A stretch of 64,000 bases of DNA from Mucilaginibacter geliditolerans (GTDB lineage Bacteria > Bacteroidota > Bacteroidia > Sphingobacteriales > Sphingobacteriaceae). Below the pieces are notes generated by a model. It was given only the letters and a program-made list of their open reading frames with translations. It was not told the origin of the DNA and did no database searches. The stretch covers positions 69,328-133,327 of the forward strand of contig NZ_JACHBY010000012.1 of NCBI RefSeq assembly GCF_014200495.1, in the 5' to 3' direction. A program made the position numbers and the translations under genes. This document shows positions 44,946 to 55,700 of the stretch, piece after piece. Position 1 is the stretch's first letter; each line of letters opens with the position of its first letter.

Positions 44946-45010
44946 GAACATTTCGCACTCTATTTTATGACTTTTGTACCCCTTCTTCCACTTTTCCTCT
45001 CTATAATTTT
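44946..45010 (+). promoter_or_regulatory. Promoter/operator module 3 of 3 (upstream of GH31)
   Basis: Same 65-nt layout: GAACATTTCGCACTCTATTT, then GACTTTTGTACCC, then CTATAATTTT. The direct repeat is TTTCGCACTC (44951-44960) and TTTTGTACCC (44972-44981) with a 21-bp period. GH31 starts 175 bp downstream; the rest of the gap holds nothing else I can support. Confidence 0.8.
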
Positions 45011-45185
45011 ATCGCCGGATTAATAAACCTAAGAACGAATTAAATATTGGCAGCTTAAATTTTACCGCGTTGGGACGGTTTGGGACACCTGTTTTTAAAC
45101 AGCGCTTGTTTTATTAATTATTATTTCGGTTTGCGAAAATGAGATATAGCCAATAAAACGAACAAGTTGATATAAACCTGGATTC

Positions 45186-47564
45186 ATGATAAAAACAAAA
45201 ATTATGTTAAACCCTGCGCTGTCTAAACTAATGGCGGCAATTCTATTACTTCTAATTACAACAATACCTGTTGCTAACGCCTCTGTTAAATCCTATAAAA
45301 AAGAAGCTGACGGGCTTTTATTTACATTAGATAAAGGCCTGATGAAGGTTACCATTTGCAAGGACGATATCATCGAAGTAAAATACACCATTTTTAACGA
45401 CTTTGTCAGCAAGCCTTCACTTATTGTAAACGCAAAATGGAGCCGCCCGTCTTTTAAGGTTTCAGAAGATAAGAATAAGGTTATTATTACAACGGCTAAG
45501 CTGAAAGTAATAATAAACAAACTCACTGATAATGTTACTTACCAAGACTTTTATGGTAAGGAAATAACCTCCGAAGATAATAAAAGCATTACGCCGGCTA
45601 CCATAGCCGGCATAAGCACCTATAACATAAGCACCCAATTTAATTCACCTGCGGATGAAGCGCTTTTTGGCCTTGGCTGCCATCCTGTTGACACTGGTTC
45701 TATCAATTATAAAGGCAGAAACCAGGATTTGGCAATAAAATACCTTACCGGGGCTGTCCCTGTACTGCTATCCACTAAAGGTTATGGACTGATGTGGGAT
45801 AATTATTCGGCATCAAATTTCTACGGCGCCGAAGCAGAAAATACCAAATTTAAATACGTATCCGAAAGTGGGAGGCAGGCCGACTATTACTTTTTTTACG
45901 GCCCGGGCTTTGACCAGATTATCAACCTATACCGTACAGCCACCGGCAAGGCTCCGATGTTTGCAAAATGGACATTTGGGCTGTTCCAGTCACAGGACAG
46001 GTATATGAGCCAGGATGAAATACTTTCAGTAAAGGACAATTACCGCAATAATCACATCCCGGTAGATGTTATTGTACAGGATTGGTATTATTGGGATCCG
46101 TTCCCTATTGGTGCACATGTAATGAACCCTGCACGCTATCCTGACCCCAAAAAAATGATCGATGAATTACATAAATCAAATATTCATGGGATGATTTCCA
46201 TCTGGCCGGTGTTTGGCAAAGGAACCAGAGACTTCGATACCCTGCAAAAGATGGGAGGGCTAACAAATATAACCTGGGATAATATTGTTACCCATACATT
46301 TGATAACTACTATGATGCGCACAATCCTAAAGCCCGTGAATTATATTGGGATATGGCCCGCGACAGCCTGATTAAAAGATATGGTTGGGATGCGTGGTGG
46401 GTTGATCAATGCGAACCTGACAACGGTCTGTTATTGGATGAACGCCGCAAGAGTGATTTTTGGATAGGAAAGGGTATCAATTATTTTAATACCTATTCGC
46501 TCGAGCATTCCACAGGGTTATACCAGGGCTGGCGCCGGGATATCCCGAAAAAGAGAGCGTTTTTTTTACTCCGGCAATCTTTTGCGGGTGAGCAACGAAA
46601 TGCTGCAACTCTTTGGTCGTCAGACATTTCCTGCACGTTTGATTCGTTTAAGAATCAGATACCGCAGGGTATTAATACCTGCGTGTCAGGCATTCCTTAC
46701 TGGACATCAGACATAGGCGGATACCACTATAATTGGGGGGTGCCCGATTGGTCGAAACCAGAATTCAGGGAGCTGTTTACCCGCTGGTTTCAATTTGGCA
46801 CATTTTGCCCAATTATGCGCATCCATGGCAAGGGTGAACGGGCTATATTTTCAAAGAATTGGGACGAAGGAACAAGGTCAATCCTGTTAAAATATGATAA
46901 GCTGCGTTATCGCCTGTTGCCTTATATTTATTCGCTTGCCGCAAAAACCACGCTTGATAATTATACTATGATGCGTTCGCTGGCATTTGATTTCCGCAAT
47001 GATAAGAATGTATACAAAATACCAGATCAATATATGTTTGGCCCTGCATTTTTGGTTAACCCAGTTACCGGAAAAGGAGAAACGGAAAGAAAGGTTTATT
47101 TGCCGGGATCGGACCTGTGGTATAATTTCTGGACAGGAGAAAACCTCAGCGGAGGTAAAACGGTTAATGCTGCTGCACCGATTGATGAGATGCCATTATA
47201 TGTGCGTGCCGGTTCTATCGTCCCGATGGGCCCCGAAGTGGAATATGCTACCCAAAAAACCAATAAGGTTATTGAACTGCGGATCTATCCTGGTGCAGAT
47301 GGCCGGTTTACCTTTTATGAGGACGAGAATGATAATTACAATTATGAGAAGGGTCAGTATTCTACTTTTACATTCGCTTGGAATGATAAACAGAAAGAAC
47401 TAAGCATATCGGCTACCAAGGGTAATTTTCCGGGGATGTTAAGACAGCACGTTTTTAATATCGTATTGGTTAGCGGCCAGCATGGTAGCGGCCCCTTGAC
47501 CACTAAAGTTGTTGACGAAACGATTAATTATAAAGGTAAGGCAATAATTGTGAAAGTAAGATAA
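45186..47564 (+). CDS. GH31 alpha-xylosidase
   Basis: A 792-residue exported enzyme (signal peptide to about residue 32, ending VANAS). The N-terminal beta-sandwich (residues 40-250) is followed by the GH31 barrel: GKAPMFAKWTFGLFQSQDRY, VDVIVQDWYYWD, nucleophile Asp407 in WWVDQCEPD, acid/base Asp480 in LWSSDISCTF. The QDWYYW and FGLFQS segments are those of alpha-xylosidases rather than alpha-glucosidases. It should remove xylose from the non-reducing end of xyloglucan oligosaccharides. The PA14 insert seen in some xyloglucan GH31 enzymes is not apparent. Transcription should begin at module 3. Confidence 0.9.
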   Translation: MIKTKIMLNPALSKLMAAILLLLITTIPVANASVKSYKKEADGLLFTLDKGLMKVTICKDDIIEVKYTIFNDFVSKPSLIVNAKWSRPSFKVSEDKNKVIITTAKLKVIINKLTDNVTYQDFYGKEITSEDNKSITPATIAGISTYNISTQFNSPADEALFGLGCHPVDTGSINYKGRNQDLAIKYLTGAVPVLLSTKGYGLMWDNYSASNFYGAEAENTKFKYVSESGRQADYYFFYGPGFDQIINLYRTATGKAPMFAKWTFGLFQSQDRYMSQDEILSVKDNYRNNHIPVDVIVQDWYYWDPFPIGAHVMNPARYPDPKKMIDELHKSNIHGMISIWPVFGKGTRDFDTLQKMGGLTNITWDNIVTHTFDNYYDAHNPKARELYWDMARDSLIKRYGWDAWWVDQCEPDNGLLLDERRKSDFWIGKGINYFNTYSLEHSTGLYQGWRRDIPKKRAFFLLRQSFAGEQRNAATLWSSDISCTFDSFKNQIPQGINTCVSGIPYWTSDIGGYHYNWGVPDWSKPEFRELFTRWFQFGTFCPIMRIHGKGERAIFSKNWDEGTRSILLKYDKLRYRLLPYIYSLAAKTTLDNYTMMRSLAFDFRNDKNVYKIPDQYMFGPAFLVNPVTGKGETERKVYLPGSDLWYNFWTGENLSGGKTVNAAAPIDEMPLYVRAGSIVPMGPEVEYATQKTNKVIELRIYPGADGRFTFYEDENDNYNYEKGQYSTFTFAWNDKQKELSISATKGNFPGMLRQHVFNIVLVSGQHGSGPLTTKVVDETINYKGKAIIVKVR

Positions 47565-47640
47565 GTGAACAAAACTGAAAATTGAACGATAAACCAGATT
47601 ACAGTTGATAACAGCCTTGAAGTTAATTCATATCATGGCG

Positions 47641-47677
47641 ATGCGTTCCGTAGGGTCAGCTACGGACGCATTTTTTA
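47641..47677 (+). terminator. Terminator after GH31
   Basis: ATGCGTTCCGTAG (47641-47653) pairs with CTACGGACGCAT (47660-47671) with one bulged T, followed by TTTTTTATTT. The rest of the gap to the HTCS gene has no further structure that I see. Confidence 0.88.
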
Positions 47678-47831
47678 TTTAATAACTCACCCTTTGATGG
47701 TTAGCTTTAAAATTGAAAAATGTCCGTTTTAGTAAATTGAAATTGGCTGTTGATGCAATACTTTTATTACCTTAGTGTACTAGCTTTAAGAAGTTAACCT
47801 GTTGATTTTGGGCTTTTTCAATAATACCGCT

Positions 47832-50800
47832 ATGCGCGTAAAATTTTATTATCTTCTTGCGGTTACATTAATTTTTGCATGTAATAAGGCTTTCGGTAAA
47901 AGCAACCAGTACCGTTTTTCACAACTTGATATAAGCAGTGGACTGTCTCATAACCGGGTGAACAGCATTTTTAAAGACTCGGAAGGCTTTATGTGGTTTG
48001 GTACTGCGTCGGGCCTTAATCGTTATGACGGTTATACGTTTAAAGTATTTAAACATGATAGTAACAATAAAAACTCTGTTATTGATGACTATATAGAGGG
48101 CATTTCCGAAGGCCCCGATAAAAAAATATGGATATTAACCCGGAATGGGTATTGTTTTTACAATCCTGAAACAGAGCAGTTTAATAGTGACATGTCAGTG
48201 TTGTTACGTCCTTTAAAACTCCCTGTTCATCAGAACCTCACTAAGATTGTGCAAACGAGCGCTACAGACTTTTGGTTTTTATATCCTGATTCAGGTATTT
48301 ACAGGTATAATGCCTTGACCAAGCAAACAAAACGGTATGATCATGGCATTAACGCCACCCCATCTTTATATTCAAACGCCATTACGGATATCACCTTTGA
48401 TGTTAAACACAATATATGGATAGTATACAGCGATAGGGTGGTTGAGATGTTGGATATTAAGGCTAATAAAATCACCTATCACACGGATATTTTTAATAAG
48501 GTAACCAATGACAAAAACAGTAAATATTCGTTAATTGTCGATCAGGATAATGATTTGTGGTTTTACGCGTCATATGGCGATTTGGGCATATTTTATTATG
48601 AGCCTTCAACCGGGGTACTCCGACACATTGATAAGGAATCAGCCAGGGCGAAATTAACTACGAACGTCATAAGCAATATTATTCAGGCCGATGATGGCTT
48701 GATATGGATTGCCACAGACCACGGGGGCATAAATGTGCTGGATAAAAAGGATTTCAAAATTACTTATTTACTAAACCGGCAGGACGACGCAAAATCGTTA
48801 AGGCAAAACAGCGCGGTTCTTTATAAGGATAACCTGGGTATAATTTGGGCCGGAACATTCAAAAAGGGAATAAGTTACTATCATAAAAATATTATCAGGT
48901 TTCCGCTTTACCGGCATCTTGCCTCAGATCCAGCCAGTTTAACTTTTGACGATGTTGACAAATTTGTTGAAGATAAGCTTGGGAATCTATGGATTGGCAC
49001 CAACGGAGGGGGGCTAATTTATTTTAATCGCAAAACCGGAAAGTTTACACAGTATAAGCATGACCCGGCAAACCCCAATAGTCTGAATAACGATATTATT
49101 GTTAACTTATGTATTGACCACGACCAAAAGTTATGGATCGGCACCTACTTGGGCGGACTGGACTGTTTTGATGGAAAGACTTTTACACATTACACGCACG
49201 ACGATAAAGTAGCCACCAGTATTGCTGACGACAGGGTATGGAGCATTCTGGAAGATTCTTTGCACCGTTTATGGATTGGAACATTTGGAGGCGGTTTGGA
49301 GATTTTCGACCGTTCAAAAAAAATATTTTATCATCCTTTTAAGCAGTCCGATATAAGGTCTTCGGTGGTATCCTCAATCTTTGAGGATAAACAAGGCAAT
49401 ATATGGATAGGTGGTTTTTCGGGGATTGATGTGATATTAAAAAAAACGGGACGAGTGATCCATTATATTTCAAATGGAAATGTCGCAAGTGGTGTAGTCG
49501 ACAATACCATAAATAGTATCAACCAGGATAGCCGCGGTTTAATATGGATAGCAACACCGAGCGGATTGAGCATTCTAAATCCTAAAACAAATGGTTTTAC
49601 CTCACTTACAACAAAAAACGGGCTGGCCGCTAATTCGATATTGTGTACATTGGAGGATAATAAAGGAGCCATGTGGCTAAGTACCTCGAACGGGTTAAGT
49701 CGTGTCACCTTAACACCAACAGCTAATACTTTTAATTTTCGCTTCGAGAATTTTGATGAGATGGATGGCCTGCAAGGGCGGGAATTTAATATAAATTCTG
49801 CTTTGAAGACACGCAGCGGTGAGTTGATATTTGGAGGCGGTGATGGCTTTAATGTTTTCGATCCAGCAAGCATAGAACCCGTTACAAACAAACTCCAGTT
49901 AGCCTTTACCGATTTTCAGTTGTTCAACAAAAGTATATCAGCCAATGAAGCTATTAATGGCCATGTAGTACTTACAAAAGCCATAACAGAAACACGTAGC
50001 CTGACACTTAATCACAATGAAAATGTCTTCTCTGTAGAATTTGCCGCCCTTGATTTTTTTGATCCGGGAAAAGTAAAATATCAGTACATGCTCGAAGGTT
50101 TTGACAAAGGGTGGGTTAACACTGATAATAGAACGCGAAAAGCTAACTATACTAACCTGGATGAGGGTGATTATGTATTTAAGGTACGGGCTTTCAATTC
50201 AAACGGGAAATCGGACCCGGATTATATATTTTTAAAAGTTAAAATATTGCCGCCATTCTGGAAAACAACCTGGGCATATATTGTTTATTTAATCATTATT
50301 GCGGGAACGCTGTACCTCATTCGCAGACGCGGGATACAAAAAATCAGGATGCAATATGCTGCAGAAAAGGAGAAGCAGGAACAAAATCAACTCATAGAAC
50401 ACGAGCGCCAGGAAGTTAAGCGTATGCAGGAACTCGACCAACTGAAAACTAAATTTCTGACGAATGTAAGTCATGAGTTCAGAACGCCGCTATCATTGAT
50501 TATGGCGCCGGTTGAAAAAATGTTTACTCACGCTGACGAGGAACAGAGACAACAGCTAACCATGATAGGGAAAAATGCGAGGCGTTTGTTACACCTGGTA
50601 AACCAGTTGCTTGATTTTCGCAAGATGGAAGTTCAGGAGTTAAAGCTGCATAGCAAGCCCGGAGATATTGTGAAGTTCATCAAAGAGATAAGTCTATCCT
50701 TCTCCGATATTGCCGAAGGGAAAAAAATTGATTTTATATTTGATACCACTGTTGATTCTCTATTTACCAGCTTTGATCATGATAAGATAGAAAGGATATT

Positions 50801-52040
50801 ATTTAACGTGATATCAAATGCCTTTAAATTTACTCCAACGGGCGGCCATGTGAGCGTTTTACTTAACGTGACGAGGGGCAATCAGGTTAGTAACGACGGT
50901 TTACTTGAAATTAAGGTAATGGATACAGGGATTGGTATTCCATCTGAAAAGCGCGATAAAATTTTCGAACGTTTTTTTCAACATGATGTTCCGACGTCAA
51001 TGATAAACCAGGGCAGCGGCATTGGTCTTGCAATTACACGTGAATTTGTGAAGATGCACGGGGGCGAAATATCGGTTGAAAGTGAACCGGATCACGGCAG
51101 TTGTTTTATCATTAAACTACCACTTGTCGTTATTTATGCTGGTAGTGAAACGGATAAATCCTTGGACAAGGATACTGATATTGAAAGTCTGAACCACATC
51201 AGTGGCAATGAAAATAAGATTATCCTCAAACAGCAGAACTCAAATAAAAAGCCACTGATTCTTTTAGTTGAGGATAACGACGATTTCCGTTTTTACCTGA
51301 AGGATAATTTAAAAGATATATTTTTTATAATCGAAGCTTCAAACGGGAGAGAGGGCTGGCAAAGGGCGCTATCTCAACATCCGGATATTATCGTAAGTGA
51401 CATCAGTATGCCCGAAATGACAGGGGTTGAGCTTTGCAAAAAACTAAAGAATGATAAACGTACATCGCATATTCCCGTGGTTCTGCTAACAGCTTTGACC
51501 GGTGAGGATGAACAGTTAAAAGGTTTGGAAATAGGTGCTAATGACTACATTACAAAGCCTTTTAATTTTGAAATACTTCTTTCGAAAATCAAAAACACCC
51601 TTATCCTTAGGGATAACTATAAACGGACATACAAAAAGCAAATGGATGTGCAATTACAGGAAACACCTTTGCAAGACGAAGATGAAAAACTGTTAAAGAG
51701 TATAGTCGAATACATAGAACTTAATATCTTAAACGACAACTTGTCAGTGGAAGAGTTAGGTCGCCAGATGAGCATCAGCCGGGGGTCGCTTTATAACAAG
51801 GTTCTGATGCTTACCGGTAAATCACCCGGTGAGTTTATCCGTTCCATAAGGCTAAAAAAAGCGGTGTATTTGCTTGAGAATAGCCATATGACCATTAGCC
51901 AGATTTGCTACCAAGTCGGCTTTAATACGCCCAAACATTTTACGAAACTGTTCAAGGACGAATATAATATCCTTCCTTCTGCGTATATCAATTCCATCCG
52001 TCAGAAAAAAAGTGTATCCGAAGCTGAAAGTAAAGAATAA
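47832..52040 (+). CDS. Hybrid two-component system (HTCS) sensor-regulator
   Basis: I start at ATG 47832 (signal peptide MRVKFYYLLAVTLIFACNKAFG), giving about 1402 residues. The order is a periplasmic double seven-bladed propeller (Reg_prop repeats such as IWIATDHGGINVLD, LWIGTNGGGLIYF), a Y_Y_Y domain (about 740-830), one membrane helix (WAYIVYLIIIAGTLYLI), HisKA with phospho-His about 881 (NVSHEFRTPLSLI), HATPase (IEDILFNVISNAFKF-like: ERILFNVISNAFKF; DTGIGIP), receiver with Asp about 1190 (IVSDISMPE), and an AraC HTH (LSVEELGRQMSISRGSLYNK). HTCS proteins bind an oligosaccharide in the periplasm and activate the PUL directly. The best candidates for its sites are the three 65-nt modules. 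Confidence 0.96.
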   Translation: MRVKFYYLLAVTLIFACNKAFGKSNQYRFSQLDISSGLSHNRVNSIFKDSEGFMWFGTASGLNRYDGYTFKVFKHDSNNKNSVIDDYIEGISEGPDKKIWILTRNGYCFYNPETEQFNSDMSVLLRPLKLPVHQNLTKIVQTSATDFWFLYPDSGIYRYNALTKQTKRYDHGINATPSLYSNAITDITFDVKHNIWIVYSDRVVEMLDIKANKITYHTDIFNKVTNDKNSKYSLIVDQDNDLWFYASYGDLGIFYYEPSTGVLRHIDKESARAKLTTNVISNIIQADDGLIWIATDHGGINVLDKKDFKITYLLNRQDDAKSLRQNSAVLYKDNLGIIWAGTFKKGISYYHKNIIRFPLYRHLASDPASLTFDDVDKFVEDKLGNLWIGTNGGGLIYFNRKTGKFTQYKHDPANPNSLNNDIIVNLCIDHDQKLWIGTYLGGLDCFDGKTFTHYTHDDKVATSIADDRVWSILEDSLHRLWIGTFGGGLEIFDRSKKIFYHPFKQSDIRSSVVSSIFEDKQGNIWIGGFSGIDVILKKTGRVIHYISNGNVASGVVDNTINSINQDSRGLIWIATPSGLSILNPKTNGFTSLTTKNGLAANSILCTLEDNKGAMWLSTSNGLSRVTLTPTANTFNFRFENFDEMDGLQGREFNINSALKTRSGELIFGGGDGFNVFDPASIEPVTNKLQLAFTDFQLFNKSISANEAINGHVVLTKAITETRSLTLNHNENVFSVEFAALDFFDPGKVKYQYMLEGFDKGWVNTDNRTRKANYTNLDEGDYVFKVRAFNSNGKSDPDYIFLKVKILPPFWKTTWAYIVYLIIIAGTLYLIRRRGIQKIRMQYAAEKEKQEQNQLIEHERQEVKRMQELDQLKTKFLTNVSHEFRTPLSLIMAPVEKMFTHADEEQRQQLTMIGKNARRLLHLVNQLLDFRKMEVQELKLHSKPGDIVKFIKEISLSFSDIAEGKKIDFIFDTTVDSLFTSFDHDKIERILFNVISNAFKFTPTGGHVSVLLNVTRGNQVSNDGLLEIKVMDTGIGIPSEKRDKIFERFFQHDVPTSMINQGSGIGLAITREFVKMHGGEISVESEPDHGSCFIIKLPLVVIYAGSETDKSLDKDTDIESLNHISGNENKIILKQQNSNKKPLILLVEDNDDFRFYLKDNLKDIFFIIEASNGREGWQRALSQHPDIIVSDISMPEMTGVELCKKLKNDKRTSHIPVVLLTALTGEDEQLKGLEIGANDYITKPFNFEILLSKIKNTLILRDNYKRTYKKQMDVQLQETPLQDEDEKLLKSIVEYIELNILNDNLSVEELGRQMSISRGSLYNKVLMLTGKSPGEFIRSIRLKKAVYLLENSHMTISQICYQVGFNTPKHFTKLFKDEYNILPSAYINSIRQKKSVSEAESKE

Positions 52041-52210
52041 TGGCTTCCATGTTGTTTGTTTGTTATAAATGCGAGCGAAATGAGTCACAAGCCGGGCAGG
52101 AACATGCCTTCAAAAACCGGCTGCAGGAAATAACGGATGCCTTTTACCGTTCGGTAAGCTTTGGAAAGAAGGATAGGATTTATACAGTAAGCGGGCGGGC
52201 TTGGATATAG
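52040..52210 (+). CDS. 56-codon ORF overlapping the HTCS stop
   Basis: The ATG overlaps the HTCS stop by one base (TAATG at 52038-52042), the arrangement of re-initiation. The product has two Cys in VCYKCERNES, a helix-like HAFKNRLQEITDAFY segment and ends GRAWI. No family is recognised. It may be a real small gene or the fragment of a lost one. The following DNA (52211-52720) holds no supported gene and probably contains the susC promoter. Confidence 0.3.
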   Translation: MASMLFVCYKCERNESQAGQEHAFKNRLQEITDAFYRSVSFGKKDRIYTVSGRAWI

Positions 52211-52725
52211 CAATTATTGTCCGACAGTTTGTTCCAAATTTCGTTTCCTATTAAAGGCGAAACAGCGGTCAGCGTTTGTTTGGTCTATCAAAGGCCATTA
52301 TCTGCACTTTCATAACGGTTCAATCTATTCTACATGCTTGCTTAGTTCGATTTTTATGGTGGAATGAGTTTGTTTTATGTGTAATATACTGATTTTCAGT
52401 CAATTGAATAGTGTTGGATTTTTCGTCTACCTTTTTGTTCAAAACAGCCCTTTCCTTTTTTTAGGTTATCATAGTTTCATCCCTCGGAACATGTGTTTAA
52501 TATCATTGTTTAATGCTGCCTTAAACAATGTTCCACCAATTATTAATAGAGCCAACAGTTAATTTATTTTCTGACTTAATAAACAGCGTCTGACTGTGTT
52601 TAAAGTTTTTTCTGACAGTTCACGCAGTTTAATGTGCGTAAACCGCCAGAAAGGTAGATTTTAAAGGTCTTTTGCCGCGTTCGTGTATCCATAATTTAAA
52701 ATTAAAATAAATATGAATGAAAATT

Positions 52726-52758
52726 AAAACCAATTAAACACTAACCAAAACCAATTAA
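52726..52758 (+). repeat. Direct repeat in the susC leader
   Basis: AAAACCAATTAA occurs at 52726-52737 and again at 52747-52758, exactly 21 bp apart, ending 34 nt before the SusC start codon. It may be a regulator site or, more likely given its place, an element of the 5' untranslated region; similar AACCAATTAA stretches are common before susC genes as far as I recall. No copy of the 65-nt module was found here. Confidence 0.5.
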
Positions 52759-52792
52759 CCTAATTATTAAAAAACTTAAAAATTCTTTATCA

Positions 52793-55700
52793 ATGGATAA
52801 AAATTTACAAAAAAGAATGAGATACCGTATTTCGTTATTTATAGCAAGCATGTTGCTATGTCTTTCAGGATATGCGCAAACCATCGGTATCTCCGGAAAG
52901 GTAACAACCTCTGAAAAATCAGAACCGATTCCTGGAGCAACCATCAGAATTAAAGGCTTAGAAACCGCAGTTGCGTCCGCTACTGATGGTACTTATAAAA
53001 TAATGGCAAAGCCGGGAGATATACTCGTCTTTAGCTTTTTAGGTTATGAACGCCAGGAAATAACGGTTAAAAACAACAACACAATTAATGTTAAACTAAA
53101 TCCTACATCCAGCGATTTAAACGAAGTGGTTGTTATTGGTTATGGTAAGATTGCGAAAAAAGATCTTACCGGTTCCGTTAGCTCATTAAAGGGAGCAGAC
53201 TTGCGCCAAACACAGCCAACTACTTTTGACCAGGCCCTGCAGGGAAAAGTTGCAGGTGTTGTAATACAACAGATATCAGGTCAGCCTGGTGGTGGCGTAT
53301 CTATTCAGATACGTGGTGTATCGTCAATAACCGGCTCTAATTCGCCATTAGTTGTAATAGATGGTGTTCTTATTCCTCCATCTAGCGACCCCGGGAATGG
53401 CGGCAACCCATTAAATTCCATTAACCCTGCCGATATAGAAACCATAGACGTATTGAAAGATGCATCTGCAACTGCCATATATGGTTCGCAGGCAACTAAT
53501 GGCGTTATCGTTATTACCACAAAAAGAGGTAAAATTGGAGCACCAACCATAACTTACGATGGCTATACCGAACAGCAGTTGAGGCCAAAGGAACTCCCTA
53601 CCATGAACCTGCAGCAGTATGCTACTGTAATAAATGCCCGTTCTGCCGTATGGGGTTTCACCACTGATGCTGCAGAACTTGCCAATCCACAATATTTAGG
53701 TGCAGGTACCGACTGGCAAAAAGCATTATTTCAGAACGCACCGGAGCAAAGCCATACCCTAACCATAAGTGGTGGTAGTGAAAAGAACCTATATTTAATA
53801 TCAAGCACTTATTTCAACCAGCAAGGTATTGTGGCCGGGTCCGATTTCACCAGATACTCTGTACGGGTGAACTTGGACAATAAACCCGCCGATTGGCTAA
53901 AAATGGGAACCAGCCTTCAGTTAATACACAGCAAGCAAAATCAAAATACTACAGCCAACGGCGGAATAAGCAATGTATTAAGCGAGACACCCAATATTCC
54001 GGTACAATATCCCAATGGATCCTATGGTGGCAATACCAACACAGAAGGTTGGGTGAGTTCTGTTGCAAATCCTGTAGCTATTTCCTTAATTACAACAAAT
54101 AATCAAACAAGAAATCAAGTATTTGCCAACCAGTATTTCGAAATAAAATTCACTAAAGACCTCTCATTCCGCACGGAAGCATCGGGTAATTTCGATTTTA
54201 ATGGCAATAATAGTTTTAGCCCAACTTATAATTTTGGTACATCTGTTAATGGTACCAACGGTGGAGGCCAAGGCCTGTCGGAAGATATTAGCTGGACATT
54301 CCGCAATTTTTTAACTTATGACCACAATTTCAATAAATTAAGAATCAACGTATTGGCAGGGCACGAAGCTACTTCGGATTGGAATGAAAGTGTTAGTGCC
54401 AACCGTACAAATTTCCCTTCAAACGATGTTATATCTGTTAGTGCCGGCGACCCTACCTCGGCTACAAACTCAGGCAATGTTGGTCTCGGTGGTGCAACGG
54501 AATCTTATTTCGGCCGCCTTAATTTATCATGGGACGATAAATACCTGATCACTGCTAACATACGTAACGATGGTTCTTCTAATTTTCCATCCAACAACCG
54601 CTGGGCTCTTACCTATTCAGGTGCATTTGCCTGGAAAATTAATAACGAAGTTTTTTTGAAAAATGTAAAACAGATAAGTGAGTTAAAACTGAGGCTTAGT
54701 TACGGGCTTACCAACAACCAAAACGTACCGGGCAATTCTTATGTGGGGTTGCTTTCAACTCAGGTTAATGGTTTAGGTACTACAGAGTTTCAAACCCAGT
54801 TGCCAAACCCCAAAATAAAATGGGAGCAAACAGATTATTACGATGCCGGACTTGACGCGTCTTTTTTCAATGGTCGTTTCAGCCTTACGTTCGATGTTTA
54901 TGACCGCATAACAAACGGACTTCTATTGAAAGAGCCGCTTCCAATATATTCTGGTACTACCACCGGTTTTTCGCCGGGGGCCATGTCAGCCCCTTATGCC
55001 AACGTAGGTTCTATGCGAAATAGCGGGTTCGACTTCCAGATCAGCTCTACCAATATTAGAAGTAAAGATTTTTACTGGAGAAGCGATTTTACCTTATCGC
55101 GCAATGTTAATAAAGTGCTTAGTTTAGGTAATGGCGGCTCTGATGCCAGCTTATCAGTAACAGATGGTGGCAGTGGACAGGTGGCCGAAAAAACGGTTGT
55201 AGGCCAGCCAATTGGTGAGTTTTACGGCTATATTTTCGATGGCGTGTTTGCAACTCCCAAAGATTTTCAAACACATGCCCTGCCTGCTAATCAGGCTGGT
55301 GTGCCTTATCCAATTAGTCCAAATGCTGGTGGCATCTGGTATGGAGACCGTATGTTCAAAGATTTGAATGGGGATGGTATCATCGACTCAAGAGATGAAA
55401 CTTTTTTAGGTTCGCCAATCCCGAAATTCCAGTATGGTATCGGTAACACAGTCACCTACAAAAAATTCGAGCTGAATATTTTCTTTACTGGTGACTATGG
55501 CAACAAAGTTTACAATGAAGTATCGGAAAGCCATACCGACCCAACACAAACCACCGCCTGGTTTACATCGGTATTAAATTACTCGCGGTTGGCTATGATA
55601 AACCCCAATGGCTCTGCATCCGATGTTAACAATGTGTATGTTACCAATCCTAATACAAATATTGTGAGTTTGAGAAATGATAATACCAACGAAAACAACC

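Noticed and set aside
52380-52450. Fourth copy of the HTCS module before susC
   Set aside because: TTTCGTCTAC and TTTTGTTC resemble the half-sites but are 12 bp apart instead of 21 and there is no TATAATTTT at the right distance.
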